A stretch of 64,000 nt of DNA from Chrysemys picta bellii (GCF_011386835.1 NC_088809.1:1674001-1738000), one strand, 5' to 3'; positions 34,501-49,500 are shown, counted from the stretch's first letter. Notes: generated by a model from the letters alone, not told the origin. Translations and numbers: made by a program.

Positions 34501-34889
34501 ATTAGACAAACATGGGAGGGTTGGGATGCAGGGTTCATTACAGCTTCAAAGTTACACAGAAACCATTTTTAAAAATATACAATGACATTTTATTGCATTA
34601 TACAGTTTTGGATTGGCTTAAACCACTTCCTGTGCTGCATGCGCGGTTTATGATTCGATTTCCTCTTTTCCTCATCATTACATTTGTAAAACTTGAATAT
34701 AAACTAAAGAACAAAAAAACGAAAGTTTCCTGGGTATTCTCCCCCATGGGAGATGGCTGAGACAGTTTGGTTTTTTAGCCTAAATATTTACTTATTTAGC
34801 ACAAACATTTTGTTTTAATCTGATGATTTACTGACCTCCCCAATTCTATCTGCAAAGAAATGAGCCCCCCACCCCTCCCTGTGTTAATT

Positions 34890-35260
34890 CCTCAGGTCAG
34901 ACCCATAGTCCAGATAGCCCAGGAGCCTGTCTTCTAACAGTGGCTGGCACCAAATGTCTCAGAGGGAAAGAACAGAACAGGGCAATTATCGAGTGACCCG
35001 TCCCGTCATCCAGTCCCAGGTTCTGACAGTCGGATTTAGGGACACACCAAGCATGGGGTTGTGTCACTGACCATCTTGGGCAATAGCCATTGATGGACCA
35101 TCCTCCAGGAACTGATCTAATTCCTTTTGGACCCGTTATAGTTTTAGCCTTCACAACATCCCCTGGCAACAAGTTCCACAGGCTGACTATGCGTTGTGTG
35201 AAAAAAACACTTCCGCTTGTTTGCATTAAACCAGCTGCCTATTAATTCCACTAGGCCCTG
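34890..35260 (-). mobile_element. CR1 LINE 3'-end fragment
   Basis: This segment repeats, in the same orientation, the tail seen at 32590-32960 (the CTGTCTTCTAACAGTG block and the ACAACATCCCCTGGCA block). It is a separate truncated copy with no coding capacity. Confidence 0.75.
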
Positions 35261-37347
35261 CACCGCAGTGCCAGAGCTAGGACAAGGTGGGGGAGACGCT
35301 GCCAGCGGTGATGCAGCCAGAGGGGCTCGGGGCCAGTACCCCAGGACCTGGCCTGCACACACGCCCTGCTCCCTGGATGTGCCTAGATAAGGGATCCTCC
35401 AGCTCTCAGCCTCTGCTCGGACTGTGGAAAGTTTTAACTGTCCCCACCCTGCACTATCTGCAGCTTCACAGGCCTCAGACAGACACACACCGTTCAGCTG
35501 TTTGTCTGTACAGGGTCCCTCGTTCAGGGAGCTGCCAGACACACGGATCTTTGCTCAACAGATGGCTCGGCTTCCAAGCAGCAGCCAAGTTTTGTCCTTA
35601 CCTCCTAAGTCTCATAGAGGTTTTGTAAGAAGACTGATATCCCCACACACAGCTCTGCCAGTGCCCCTCGCTCCCGGCCTACAGCCCCCACTATCCCAGC
35701 CCGGGCCCTTCCTCTCACTCCCAAACCTCTCAACCCTGACCCCAGGCTGCCATGTTCCGGGGAAGGATGACCCGGCCTGCCCTGCTCCGGGGTTTCTCCT
35801 GCACAGGCATTACTACCAGGCTAGCAGGATTGGGATGCCCTAGCCAAGCCAAGCGTCCATGGTGAGCTGCAGGGGCAGGCAGGGCCAGCCAGGACCCACT
35901 GCTTGAGGGGCAGAGCAGTAGCTACAATGGGCAGGGATGGAAAACCAGAAACACGCTTACCGGTTTTAGATTTGATTGGCACCTGCTGCTCCTTTAGCCG
36001 GGCACTGCGGGGCCCAGGGCCTGCAGATGCCACAGCTTGAGCAGGAAGTGTAAGCGAACAACAAGTGCGGCTGCCCCAGTCCCACGTACAGCGACAGGGA
36101 CTTGCTTTAAACCCGGTTTCTAGAGGGGCTGCGCTTGTGTTCCCGGGAAGGGCTAATGTGACTGAGGCTCAGGGCAGACACATGGTAGGTGGCTGGGACA
36201 CTGCAGCTGGACGTCTGTTTGCCCGGCCAAGAGACCCACAGATTGCATGGAATTGGTCAGCATGGAACAGGGACCCTACCCTCAACGTCAGCCGGCAGAT
36301 CCCAGCACGTGCTGTGGCCAGGCTGTGCTGATGCAGAGAGCAGCGTGGGCCGGACCCAGTTTCCATGTGCCGCAGGCTAGGCACTGAGAGCCCAGAACAG
36401 CCACGTTCCCTAGGAGAGGCCAGAGTGTGCCAGCCTGCCCAGCTGCAGGGCCGACGTCCCTGCTGTTACTGCCCTCTGGCAGCTGCAGGCACTGGCCCCT
36501 CCCCAGACACTGCCCCATTTCAGCCTCGGGCTGGTTTCAGAGCTCGGGCAGCACTGCCTGCGGCAGGGACTAACTACCCTTTGGGCAGCAGCAGCCTTGG
36601 CTAAGGGCAGGCAGCACCACCAGCCTGGAGTAGCTGGAGCTGTGGGATGCTACCCTTGGACTCAGACTCCGCTGCCTGACTCACCTAGGGAAGATGAGCT
36701 TGTTGGCAGGAGCCTGGTAAATCCACTTGGACACGGAGGGCAGTATGGCTGAGTGGTCAGCGCAGGGACCAGGCCCGAGGGCGGCAGGATTCTCCTCATC
36801 TCTGCCATGGACTCTCTGCAATGCTGGCCAAGGTGGTCACCTTGGAGGTGAAATGCGAGCGGGGGCCCCTTTGGTGCAGTGACGCACCATCCACAGTGGC
36901 TTCCTCCTGCCATCTACCAGCAGCTGGTACGAGACTGGGATCCCAGCTTGGCACAGGCAGCGCTACCCTGCAGGAAACACAGGCGAGCTTGGCAAGAAGC
37001 CTGTGGCTGCCCACCTGGGCCTGATAAGAGAGACACAGGGAGAGTCCCGGCCCAGCTGCAGAGTTGTGGGTCCCAGAGCAGACTTGGGCTGAGGGCAGTT
37101 CTCAGGGCAAGGCTGGCCCTTTGAATGCTGCCTGCCAGGTCAGCCCCTGCAACCTGCCTGTGTCCGCCTGCTCCTCCAGCTGCCTCCAGCAGCGGCTGTG
37201 GGGCTCAGTGGGTGGCACAGGACAAGCAGACCCTGCCCTCCACCTGCTGGGGGCACTGAGGGGAAGTCGAACCTGCCCTGTGACAGAGAAGGAAGGAGTC
37301 AGAGCAGGACACGACTGACAGCCAGTGCAGCATGGTCACGCTGCCTC

Positions 37348-37353
37348 TTTATT
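37348..37353 (-). terminator. FLOT2: candidate distal FLOT2 polyadenylation signal
   Basis: AATAAA on the minus strand, 3.2 kb after the stop codon, followed by moderately GT-rich sequence on that strand. Confidence 0.45.
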
Positions 37354-38198
37354 ATACAGTATGTAACATGTCAGCAGAACGATGGCATGCACAGCTGTGC
37401 CGCACAGTCATGCACAATTTACATGCAGATATGAACAGCCTTTACAGAACAGTCAGCTCCAGGCCTCCCACTGCAATAAGCTAGTTCCAGATATACAGAG
37501 TAGTGTGTCTGGGGCCTATGTGCAAGCCAGCAGATAAAACCATCCAGCCAGCTCCTCCTCCCCGCTGGACGCAGAGCTAGTGTCAGCCCTGAGAGAAGCC
37601 CCAGGAGGCCAGAGATTCCTTCGCTCGGCGTGTTTCCCCACTGAAATCCTGCCAGACCCAGTTTCAGCTCTACATTACACTCCCGTCACATCCAGGAACT
37701 CCCCGCTCAGCTCCCAAAGAGGGAGGCGCCTTCCCAGATGCGGGGAGGTGGGGAGCAGCCTGCCAGAGTGCACACAGCTCGGACAGGTTTTCACCAGCCG
37801 CCCCACGGCCAGAGCAGTGTTGAGGAAGGAAATGGGTGGTGGGAAACCAGGGCACATTCGCCATCAAAGCACCAGGTTTGCTCTGCAGGGAGGGCCTTCC
37901 ACAGGACGCACAAGACAGCCGGAGCAGGAGGAGGAAGAAATGTAACAGGGTGCAGGGAGCAGCAGACTCTCTCCTCTGCAGACCTGGGGAGTCTGACTTT
38001 GGCAAGGAAAGAAACTGGTGCCCATGTGCCAGGGGCTGTCACAAAACCAGGCACTGTACCTCAGCGTAGGATTCACACTGCAGGCCCTAGGAGCAGAACA
38101 GCCGGGGGCTGTGGGTGAGGACTGAGGGCAGGGGGAGAACGGACACCCGCCCTGTGGGCATTAGGTCTTGGGCCCTCCAGTTCACCACCAACGGCAGC

Positions 38199-38204
38199 TT
38201 TATT
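38199..38204 (-). terminator. FLOT2: candidate proximal FLOT2 polyadenylation signal
   Basis: AATAAA on the minus strand, 2.3 kb after the stop codon. Confidence 0.45.
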
Positions 38205-40516
38205 GTTATGCTGATGGGCTTGGCACCTTTGCCTGCTGGCCACGGTGCCCGTGTCCTTGCTAACCCGGTAACGTGAGAGACTGGACGTCAGAGCATTTTC
38301 AAGGCCTACTGTCAGGCACAGCTTCCCTCTTGGTTTAATCCACACACACACTCCCCCTTCGGGCCTGTGAAGCTTCCTTGTGATGGTCCCTATAACCGAC
38401 CAGCGAGTGAACGCTCACTGCAACCACAAACACTCGCTGCTCAGTCCAGCACACCGTCCCGTACAGGCTCTGGCCTCAGCCCTGCCCCTGAGTTCCAGCA
38501 GGGCCCTGGAGGGATTTCACACAGCACTCAATACGCACTGGGCACTACTGCACCCCCCTTGAGCGCGGAAAGCAGTCTGTAAAACAACCGAGACAAGCCC
38601 AAGGCAGGTCAAACAGCACCGGGAGCCCTGGCGTGTGGCCCTCCTGCTGGGGGATCGACCCACACACCCCTATGCCCACCCTGAGCTGGACAAGCCGCCA
38701 GGGGAAGAGGAGAGGGCACCGCAACAGATACAAAGAGGAAAGCCTTGGCTACCACTGGCAGGAGAAGACACTTTGGCAGCAGCAGAGTGCCCGCTGGCAC
38801 AGCTTGGCACCTACAGCAGCGGGATCAGTCACACCGAGGGACAGGAAAGGTGGCTACACAGCCTCATTTCACATTGCTACACAGCCCAGGATGACAACAG
38901 CTATGGACGCGGGTGGCACCTCACACTGGGGGAGTGGCAGGGAGAGCGCGGGAGATGGAGCTAGGACTCTGGGCCACGTGTTCATCAAAATTAAACAAAC
39001 ATCAGGCGGCGTTTGGATTACAGCCCCGGGACCCCCCACCTGGGCGAGGGATTACACCACACCCAGATCCCTCCTTGGCATTTGAACAACTGCCCTGTCA
39101 GGGTCAGGGGGACACCGGCACCCTGGCTACTCCCCAGCCTCACCATGCACAGCTCCAGCCAGATCAAGCACTCCGCAACCCAACGCCTCTGCAGGCAGCA
39201 CCTCAGCGGCCCAGCCGAAGGAAGCCAAGAGGCTACACTGCCCGGGCGGGGCCTTGCTGGCTGAGCGCTAGCAGGGCTGGTAACGCTGCCGAGAGAAGCC
39301 GTTGGGAGGCTGTGTGTACAAAAGGGAGCCAACAGAGCCATGACTCCCGTGGCCCTTCCATAACGGTAGCTGGCTTCCCCAGGAGCAGTTTCTTCTCCCA
39401 GTGTCAGGGCCGGGTCTGCAACGCACCTGGGACAGGAGGCTGGCTTCATGCTGCTGACTGACAGACTCAATCTGGTGGGGCTGCAAGCAGTTTCCTCACT
39501 GGCGCAGGCAGCTGCTGGACTCACCCCAGAGAGCCTGTCTCCAGAGCACCTGTACTAGCCACGCCGCAGACAACAGCCAGGAGAGCAAGGGGCGCTCCCA
39601 GGGCAGTGCTCATCCCAAACTTGGCCCCAAGGCTCTGGCGGGCCCTGAGCGGAGATCTGCCGAGAGAACGTCACTGTAGCCCCCTCAGCAGCTACATTCC
39701 GAGACTGAATCAAGCAGTAGAGGAACCGCGGCCCCCGGGCTGCAGCATGGCATGGCAACAGGCTGGGCAGATCTCGGCAGGCTGGCAGGACTCCTGCATT
39801 GCCTAAGTCGTCGTCGGAGGGCGGGCTCCTCTCTCAACCCCCAGCCTAGGCTGGGCCCTTCAGAATCAGCGTGGTCCTGGGGCTTGGCTCAGTGCAGTCT
39901 TGCTAGACTCTGTGTGCCCTGGGGGTAGTGTACAGGGGAGGCCAGCCAGCGGGTGACCAAAAAAGCAGTTGTGAGTGCAAGAACGTGGGACTTGCTAGAT
40001 CACATTTGTAACTCGGGCAGACAAGAGGACGTCCTGCTCAGGGTTCTCTTCCAGCAGCTCCACACACTGGGAGCGCTGCAGAAACAGGCTTCTGCCCTAA
40101 GGAAGAAGTTTGCAAGCCCCTCCATCTACACTCCTCACTGCTCCAGTGGATGCTCCCTTAGCCCCCGGGCTTCCAGCTCACCCCTCTCGGCCTCTCTGCC
40201 CCTGAGCTCCAAACAGAGGACAGAGAACTTCAAGGCACCAAGATTGCAAGACCAGACAAGCTGCCAATTATAACCGAGGATTCAAATCGACACTCCAGAC
40301 TAATACAACACACAATTAAACTTACAAAATAAATTCCCCTTAAGAAAAGAAGGCCAATTTAACATGCATCATTCTGGTCCTACAAAATAAGGCACCAGAG
40401 CTTAAAAATGAACTTCCAATTGTCTTTGATATAAAAGGATTTCCCAAGTGTTAAAGGCAGTTGATGTAAGAGTGCATAACAGGGGGTTGTCTTCACTAGC
40501 TTTGGACTGGCCAGCC

Positions 40517-43500
40517 TCATGCCTGGGCTCCCGTGGCTTTCTGGATCAGGGGGATCTGCAGGATGGGGAGAGAGAAGCTGTTAGGAGTGTTGCAGTGGGA
40601 CACAGAAGGCGAGGGAGCCAGCACCAGGCTCTCGGGCTGAGACTCTGCAGGGAGAGGGGAAGATATCAAGGACGTGTTTGAGCTTTGAAACGTGGAGGGT
40701 GCACTGAAAGCCCCCTCCCTGTCCCCCCAGCACATCATGGGAAGGGATCTCCCTCCTTCCCTTCCAGGAACTGCAGCCATGACTTGGCCAGGAGCGTAGG
40801 GCCACCATGGTGACCTCCCATCAAGGATGGTCAGAGCTTCCTCAGTCCGACAACATGCAAAGGGCATGGGGAGGGGTAGGATCAAAGGGGTTTCTAACCG
40901 GTGCTGCAGATATGGAACAAACCACAAAGAGAGCTAAGGGCAGGTCCCCTGAAGTGGGAAGAGGCCTCAGCTCCCCATGTGACGGCCCCGCTGGTCCCAG
41001 CTCACCTTGGACAGATCGACGCCAGTGAGGGCATGCACAGACGCAGGGATCTCAGCCAGCAGACGGCTCAGCTCGGACGTCACCTTGTTATTGTCCCCGC
41101 TGAGAATAACAATCTCGTCCACTTTAGCCAGCGGAGCGGCCACCTTGGCAGCGATCTGTGGAGGCGCAGGGGAAGAAGACCAGAATGAACCAGGGACCTT
41201 CATCTCCAGCAGGTGGCCAGGAGGGGGCTGCTTGCAGACTTGCTGGCCAGACTTCGAAAAGGTTCAGGCATAAAAGGGCACCTGCGAGCATGTCCCCCTC
41301 GGTGCCTGACTGGCAGGAAGGCTCTGAGCACCCGATCTGGCCCAGGACTTAGCCACCAGGCGCCGGCACGGTGCTGCGTGCGATTCACAGGCGCAGCAGA
41401 GCCAATGCTCCATTAACCTTTCACTGCCCTTTCCCACAGCCCCCACCCTGCAGAGCGACTGGCTCAGCGACCGGCACCGAGTGGCAAAAAGCCGCCGGAA
41501 GCCTCGAGCCTCTCACCTGGGGCAGAGCATCCAGCACCAGAGCCATCTTGGCCGCGTCGCCGTACTGCTGGTAAGCCTCTGCCTTCAACTTCATTTTCTC
41601 TGCGTCTGCTTTCCCGATGGCTTCGATGACAGAGGCCTCTGCCTCGCCAATCTTGCGGATCTTCTCTGCTTCGGCCTGCGCAATGAGAACCTGCTTCACC
41701 CTGGAAAGGAAACAGCCCCTGCTTGGAAAGAGCCCAGAGCCCCGCTGCTTAGCAACACGCTGCTGTGGACAGCGCCCTGGGCCGGGCTCAGCGCGCTGGG
41801 ACCCCCATGGCTCCCAATGCAGGGCTCAGCTCAGCTCGGCCGTGCGACTCCGGCTCTTAGCATGCTGCCAGCCGAGTCTGGGCACCTGTACCCGCTCGGC
41901 CACTCACTTCTCGCCCTCGGCGATCTGCTGCATGCGGTGCGCCTCGGCCTCTGCCGGACGCTTGATGGTGGCGGTCAGCTCCTTGTCCATCCGGATGATC
42001 TCCTTCTCCTCAACGTCAATCTGCTTCCTGCGCTGCACCACCTCGATCTCGATCTCCTCCTGGCGGATCTTCTGCTGCTCCCGGGCACCCTGCAGCTCAT
42101 AGGCCAGCTGGGCCTCGGCAGTCTGTACACAGAGAGGGACAGAGCACGGCCTGGACTCCAATGCTTAGCCTACAAAGCCGTTCGCTCTGTCTGCCCAAGC
42201 CTAGCTGAGACCGCAGAGGCACGAGGAAGGGGAACCCCTCCTCGGACGCTGGCTATCGTGCTCTAGACAAATCCAGAGCTCAAGCGACTGCCCCAGCAGG
42301 AGTGATTAATGGATGGCTGGAGCACAGTGCTCCCTGTTCTCCAATGTCCCGATTCCAGGCTTGCTCCGAACCTCCCTCCCTCACCCAGTTAGCAAGCTCT
42401 AGAGGTGACAGTTTCCCCTTGCAGCAGCTGCTGCCCTCACTTTCCCCAGTGTGGGGAAGGACTGCAGCTCCCTGGGCTATTTTAGGAGTTTGCCATGTCT
42501 GCATCTGTAGTGGAAGCAGGAGCTCTGAACCTGGCTCTGAGGAGAGCAGCAGCATTGTTCTTCCCTCACCACTGCAACTGAGACCACAAAGTCACTTTGG
42601 GATTTCCAGCCATAAAGGCTCTTCGTGCCCACCCTTAACACCGACTGAACACAAAAGCCTGGCCGCTGACTCAGTAACACACTGACACTGCTGGCCATCA
42701 CCAGCAACGGAAACAGAAGGACCTTGGCGGAGAGGAGACGGTATGGCCTGGGAACGTCTCAAGAGTGAGTGGCCTCGGCCTAAGAGGGCAATAGTGCCAG
42801 AGCACAAGAGCCTGCAGAGAAGCAGTAACTGCTCTCTTGGGAAATCAAGCAGATGCTCCCTCCCTCTCGGACGGGAATCTGACGGGAGCTGGAGTCGCAG
42901 CGAGGTAGCGACATGGCAGGGCTTGGAGGAGTCCGCGATCTGTCCACTCTGCTCTCCACCAGTCCCAGCTAGCCCCCGATACGGGAGGGGAGGAACGTGC
43001 TGTGAGGAGCACTCAAAACTGTGCTGGGCCAGTGACTGCCCAGCTTTGCCCACACTTTCTCCACAGCAGACTGTCCCCATGTGCCAGCCCCTCGTCCCCC
43101 CACTCCAGGAGCTAGTGGTGGACTCTGAAGCACCTGGACACATCAGGGCCAGCTCCTCATCATGCTCCAGTTGGACCCACTTGGGAAACCTCATGCTAAG
43201 GCAGCACTTGTCCAACTGGGAAACTGACCCCACCTCTTCTTGCACCTTGTGCCTAACGAACCAGCCAGTTCAGGTGCTCTTAGCATTTCTCTTCCTCCCT
43301 TCTGAGGCAGTACACACAGCCATAAGCATCCAACACATCTGCAGAGCTGCCAGGCCTGGGGAACCTAGTTTCTTACTCAAAGGATTTGCCAGTACTGCAA
43401 CTAACCTGGAATGTAGAGTCTACAAATCTGGTTGACAAGCGACTTCTTCAGCATATTTCAGTGTAAAAAGGAGAGAAGACGACTAACCACAGACCCCGGA

Positions 43501-46500
43501 GAAGGGCAGCCGGGAAGAACCCCTGCTACTGATCTCCAGGTCAGAAATCCAGCCGGGGGAAGCAGACTCTCTCACCTTAATGTTAATCTCCTGGCTGAAG
43601 GCGGCTTTCTGCATCTCAAAGGCCCGTTTGGAATCGGCCGTTTTAGTGTCTGACATGAACTTGATGTCCAGCATTTCCCTCTTGCACTCCGACTCCTGCA
43701 GGAAGGGATCACACCACACACTCAGTTAGGTGCACGAGGACATCAGCAGCCTTGGTAAACAGCTGAGGGACGACACTCGCTTTGGGGGAGTGCTGCTGAA
43801 CGTACCCGAATGCCAGCGTCTCGCTCAGCCTCTGCCACGCCAATGTCGGCATCTCTCTGAACAACGGCTGTCTGAGTCTTCCCCAGAGAGCTCAGATATT
43901 CCACCTTATCGTACACATCCTAGACAGAGGGAGAGACTTCAAAATCATCCACCACAAGTCATTCCATCCTGGAGCCCACCCCTCCTTCCCAGAGTGCCTA
44001 GTGCTCCTGATAACACAGCATCCGCTTCGCTCCAGGATATGCAAACCTGCCTTGCCAGCCTGCCTGAGAACTAGAGAGATGCCAAAGGGGGAAGGTTACC
44101 ACACAGAGGAGGATAGAGAAGCTCTCTGTGCAACCCCCTTGTGACTCCTTAGTGGTGCAGCTGGCAGCACACGACATTTACAGCCGGCCCGGACGGGGCG
44201 CTGAATTCCAGCTCTTTGCATACAGAGAACTGTATGTATGGTCCGTATTTTATACCAGCCTGTAGCTGGTTATGGAAACTCCAGCAGGGCACAGGCAGAC
44301 TGTAAATCCCACAGAGACCTTTCCAAATCAGTCAGCCTCAAAGAAGTCAGGACCGATAGGTTACTGCCCCATTAGCATTGCAGGGCTTGGAGGAGCCCGC
44401 CATCTGTCCAGTGGGTTCCCCTCGTCCAGCTGTGGGGTTCCCTTTGCCTGGCTGTACCTTGATGGTAAAGCTCAGGATCTCGATGCCCATGCGGCCCACA
44501 TCTGGAGCTGCCACCTCCCGCACTAGCTTGGCAAACTGATCCCGGTCCTGATAGATCTGCTCCACTGTCAGGGTGCCTGGAAAAGGAAAAAGCCAAAGCG
44601 CTATTGCACGGACAATGGGAAAAGCACAACAGGCGGGCGGTAAGCTCGGGAGGTACCCGGGAACAACAGGCCCCATTTATCTCCCGGCTGTTCAAGAGCT
44701 GGGAGAAGCGGGGTCAGGGTTGGACGTGACGGCACAACCGTTTGCCCAGGCTTTGCCAGGCCTGCCTACATCTCAATTTCACACCTTCACATGAGGAGGA
44801 AGATGCCAGACACTCCGACTACGAAGAGCAGTTGTACTAGCTTGTTTCTCGAGTACCCAGAGGGCAGCAGCCACTGAGAGCTGTACAGACAGAGGGGAAA
44901 CGCCATTCAAGGCACTGGCTACTGTGACATCAGTGGCAGCGCTGGTTGCACCACACCTAGGATGGATCGCAGATGCCCCTCCAGCGTTTGAAGGACCACG
45001 TTCTTAATGTCTTGGACGTTCTTCCCCAAGAACTGCTCACAGGCCACAGCCAGAAGCTCTCTCTCTGTCATTATTTTCACCTGGAGGCAGGAGAAAAAAA
45101 ACAGTGAGATAAAGGTCAGTCTAGAGGAAGACAGGCACCCACCAACAGCAGTAGAAGCAGCACTGCCACCAGACTGTCCAAGCTACAAGCACTCCAAGGC
45201 ACCTGGCTATTTCATGAACACCAACAGCAAGACTGCAGGAGACACAACTGAATGAGCACTGGCAGTCACTGCTGCAGATGAGCAGTGATGGAGAGCAGAG
45301 ACGCAGACCTCTCCAAACCCATGACTACAGTTGACCTCTGCGGGTGGATCACTGCAGTTACCTCCAGGTCAGTGCCAGCGATAGTAGGTGACTCCACTGG
45401 CCAATGCCAGAAGTGGGTCCAGTGCGCACACCGACCGTACCCAATCAAACTGAACAGGTAACAAATATTGCAGAGGTGACCCGACCAAGGCCACAATTAC
45501 CATGCAGATACCCAAACACATGGGGGAGGGGTATACCCCAGGAGCAATGTACAATCCCATTTCATTACCTTCCTGCTTCTCGCTCTTCCTTTGCTAGAGC
45601 TAGCCCGTCCACAAACAGGAATGCCAGAGAACAAGAACAACCCGGACTTGTCCCAGGAGCACTTGGAAATCAAAGTTCCACGTAACGTTCCTAACGAGAA
45701 ACGGCAGCCGGGGCGGGCGTCAGACACGGAGCCTGCTGGGCTCTGCCCTGCCCACGGCAGGAAGTTTGCCAGCCGCGTCTGCAAGTGGCTCAGGTGGTGA
45801 CCTCAGCCTATCATGGCAGGCCAGGCTCCCAGTCGTCTCACCAAAGGGAACAGTCACACCCAGAGGCCCCTGTGAGAAGCGGGTCTGACCCAGGACGCCC
45901 CAATTATCGTGACAAGGTCATTGGTCAGGTCAGTAGCTCTCTGCAAAGCTGGGAACGGTTCTCTCTCCAGTAACACACAACTCAACTTTCAACTCCCAAC
46001 AGCCTGTCCATTAAGATCATCGAAGATTCACGTTCCCGCCGGGCTCATCAAAGATGGTTCTCTTGGTATGGGACATGTTCCTTTAAGATAAACCTCGTTT
46101 AAATCCAAACCCTACGGAGTACGTTAGCCAGTGGAGACCCTGGGCACACGCTGCAGCTGCTGCCACTTGGTGCTAACAGCCTGTGGCCGGGGAGTTCTAG
46201 TCATCTACTATGTGGCTGCTTTTTGTTAATACAGAGCTGCAGCCCATGGAAAATACAGATCCCAACATGAAATGCTCCATCTTAATCTGAGAGCCCACTG
46301 CTGGGACCTGAAGTTTCCATGGGTTGTGTGCCCCAGGGATCTCCTGAGGCCAGCTAGCAAAGGGCACGGGGGTACCCAGTGGTATAGGGATCCCCGGGGG
46401 GGGGGGGGGGTTCACTGAAAGAATGTCAGGTGTGGTCTCTACTGAAAGCCTGTGTCAAATGCTCACACAACTCACTGAGATGGAGGAAGGAAAAAAAGAC

Positions 46501-49500
46501 TGAGGAGTTATGTGATATTCTAAGAATGACGTTCTCTAGGCCTGCTAATTAAAGGCAGTGTGCCTGGAAACAGGCTTCTTCAGACCCGAGGGGGAGCCAT
46601 CTCTCCCAGGGGACCACTGTGTGTCTTACATCAGAGGGCTATTCGCACAGAGTCAAATGGTTAATGAAGAGCTTGCGGAGATTTCAGAAGGAAAACAACA
46701 GGAAGAGGTAAATGCGGGGGGAGGGGGGGGGGAGGAGACACTGTTTTCAGGTGAAGATCAAAGGTATCTGGGGGGTGCAGAGAGACATTCTGCCATCCTT
46801 GAGGCAGTGAAGACAAGTTGCCAGTGACTTTGATTTTATGAAGTGTGTGGGGCAGGTAATTTCGGCCATCCTGACTGAAAACGCTGGGAAAAGGACGTGG
46901 AGCAAGCGGTCCTGTAGGAGAGAGGGGAATGTCTTGTGAGTTACCTTTACACACTAGCAAGCCGGTTATGATTCTGCTGTATATGTAACCATTTGTTTCC
47001 AGAGTAATTACTTTCTATCATTTGAATCTCTGCCCTTCCATAATAAATGTGCTGTGTTCACTATGTGCTACGTGTCAAGGGGAGCGGTGATCCCGGGCGC
47101 ACACTAGTAAGTGGTGTGTACTGTTCCTTTGGGAGTAGGGACTCAGTGTTCAGTGGATCAGGGGCTGGGCGCTCCCTCTCTGGGCACTCCGGGGACGGTG
47201 GGTGCCTACTGCTAACCTGCACCGAGAGCGAGGCCTGGCTGGTGGAGTCAGGGAGCTGATCCACAACCACACAGACAAGGTGCCTTGCAGCCCCGGGACG
47301 CATCACAGGCTGCCACTCACAGAGGACAGCTTGTGCCATCTGCACCTTCTCATACTACTTCGAGGTGACTCTAGAGCAGCTGGCAAGTTGCTCGGGGCTC
47401 CTTGAATCGGCATCTTGTGGTGGAGGGCCTCATTCCTTGACGAGAAACAAAAACCCGCTGGGCCATGTCTCTCAGCAGCGCTGCCACATTCACAGCACTG
47501 CGAAGAGGATGGACTCAGCTACCGCTGGCTGAGATTCTGACTCTGAGAGTCCTCAAACAATTTCAGATGCTGCATGAAGCGCTTCCGGGGTGCGGCTGCA
47601 GTTCTCGGAGGGGTTTCCCTAGATGTCTCACCCTACCACCTAGGGGAGCAATATTCAGTGCTTCAGCACGCTGCCCAGGCAGAGGAGACAGGCCCAGTGC
47701 TGGGAGAGGAAATGACCCTCACATCTAATCAATGATCTGGAAAAGCGGGTAACAGCAATCGGAGGTTTAGTGGCACCCGGAACCTGGGTTGTCTCTCTGA
47801 CCATTTTGGCTAACAGCCATTGATGGACCTGGCCTCTAGGACTTTATCTAATTCTTTTTTTGAACCCAGTTATACTTTTGGCCTTCACAACATCCCCTGG
47901 CAACAAGTTCCACAGGGTGACTGTGACTGTGTGAAGAAATACTTCTTTGTGTTTGTTTTACACCCACCACCTATTAATTTCATTGGGTGAACCTGGGTTC
48001 TTCTGTTACATGAAGGGGTAAAACAACAATTCCTAATTTACTTTCTCCACATCATTAATGACTGTGCAGAGTCCATCATCCTCCCCCTGGTTATCTCTTT
48101 TCTAAATTGAAGAGTCCAAGTCTTTTGAATCTCCTCATACAGAAGTTGTTCCGTCCCCCTAATCATTTCTGTTGCTCTTCTCGGTACCTTTTCCAATTCT
48201 AATACATCCTTTTTGAGATGGAGTGACCAGACCTGCACGCAGTATTGCAACTGTGAGATTGCCTGCATTTCCAAGAGAGCAATTTGTGGTTTTTACACCA
48301 GAGGGGGTTGTAAGGGCCACACGACGACGCAGAAACCTTGCACAAGTCAGCTGTCTTAGCATATTCAGCCTGGGGTTCAGACAAGGACTCTTTCAAATAC
48401 CACAAACAATTGGAGAGACTCAGCAGCAGAATGCACAGCACGAATCAAAGATTAACTTCCACTGTGAGTCTTCCACGAGCTCCCCTTTCACAACAGAGAG
48501 CCGTTTCAGTGCAGTCGAGTCAGCTAAGCCCCTGGATCTGGACAGCGATGGGGCACTGCTCTTAGCTCTGGGTCTCAGGTGTAGACACCATATCTGATCC
48601 TCCTCTTGGGTAGCGGGACCCTGCAGTCCAGCTGCCTTGACCCTAGAACCAGTGCCTCAGCCCCCAGCTGCTTAGACCTGACTGTGGGAGCTCTGGTTTC
48701 AGGGATGACGTGGCAGTAAAGCAAGGAACACCAGCTTAACCAAAGAATCTCTAACCACTAACAGTTTATTCTTAAAAAGCACGAGGGTTACAGATTTACA
48801 GAGGGCTCCCGAACACAGCCCCCCAGAGCAATCTCACCACTCCTGTGCGTCCTGGCTTTGGTGTTAGCATCCTTAGGCCAGGCACCTCTTCCTGCCAGCT
48901 TGGCCTTGTCTTTTGACTGCAACGGTCACAAGGCCTCTGAGCTCACAGAACCCCCTCCTTAACTAAAGTCTCTCCTCGTGACTGGCCAAGTGGAGAAACT
49001 GCAGCTGTCCCAGCCGCCCGTTGAGGTTGCTGTGTAGTGAGTTCTCCTGGCAGCAAACCTACTGTTTCTGTACAGAAGAACCATTTAGAGCTGAGGAGCC
49101 TCTAGGAGGTGTCCCACCCCCTAGCAAAGCACGGTGCCCTTGTCAGGACCAGACTGGTTTTTCCAACATGTCTTGGATGGAGCTCACAATACATAAGTGA
49201 CAGGAAGTTTACAGTCAAAATGCCATTCATAAAACCAAATGGGAGTGTACGATTTGACCCCTACATACCCCCAGTCTGTCACACAGGGAACAGCCACAGC
49301 ATGGGATTTTTTTCAAATACCATTCAAACAATTAAAGGAATTTTCAGCGGGTGTGAAGTCAAAGTGCCTCTGCAAAAAGAGTCCCATTTTAGCGGATCAA
49401 TATTGCCACCCCCAGGTCAAACTGGCATTAAATGAGCATAGGCACAAGCCAGCCAGCCGCACGGTTCAGTGTAAAGGTACAGCGCAATCCTACAACACCC

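Larger units (their letters stand above)
29330..37330. other. intergenic flank of mir-144/451
   Basis: GC-rich and unique to about 32.57 kb, with the NF-E2 and GATA motif clusters, then CR1 debris to 35.3 kb. From 35.3 to 37.3 kb it is unique-looking again. No conserved protein exon seen. Confidence 0.6.
37331..40516 (-). other. FLOT2: probable FLOT2 3' UTR
   Basis: No conserved coding sequence follows the FLOT2 stop at 40517. Two AATAAA signals on the minus strand, at 38199-38204 and 37348-37353, would give 3' UTRs of about 2.3 or 3.2 kb. The sequence is unique-looking and moderately GC-rich. Which signal is used cannot be told from sequence. Confidence 0.55.

Noticed and set aside
36740..36800. 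tRNA-like A box (TGGCTGAGTGG)
   Set aside because: No matching B box at the right distance and no cloverleaf could be drawn; at most a SINE remnant.
44372..44695. 107-codon ORF over FLOT2 exon 5
   Set aside because: Shadow frame of the true exon at 44458-44576.
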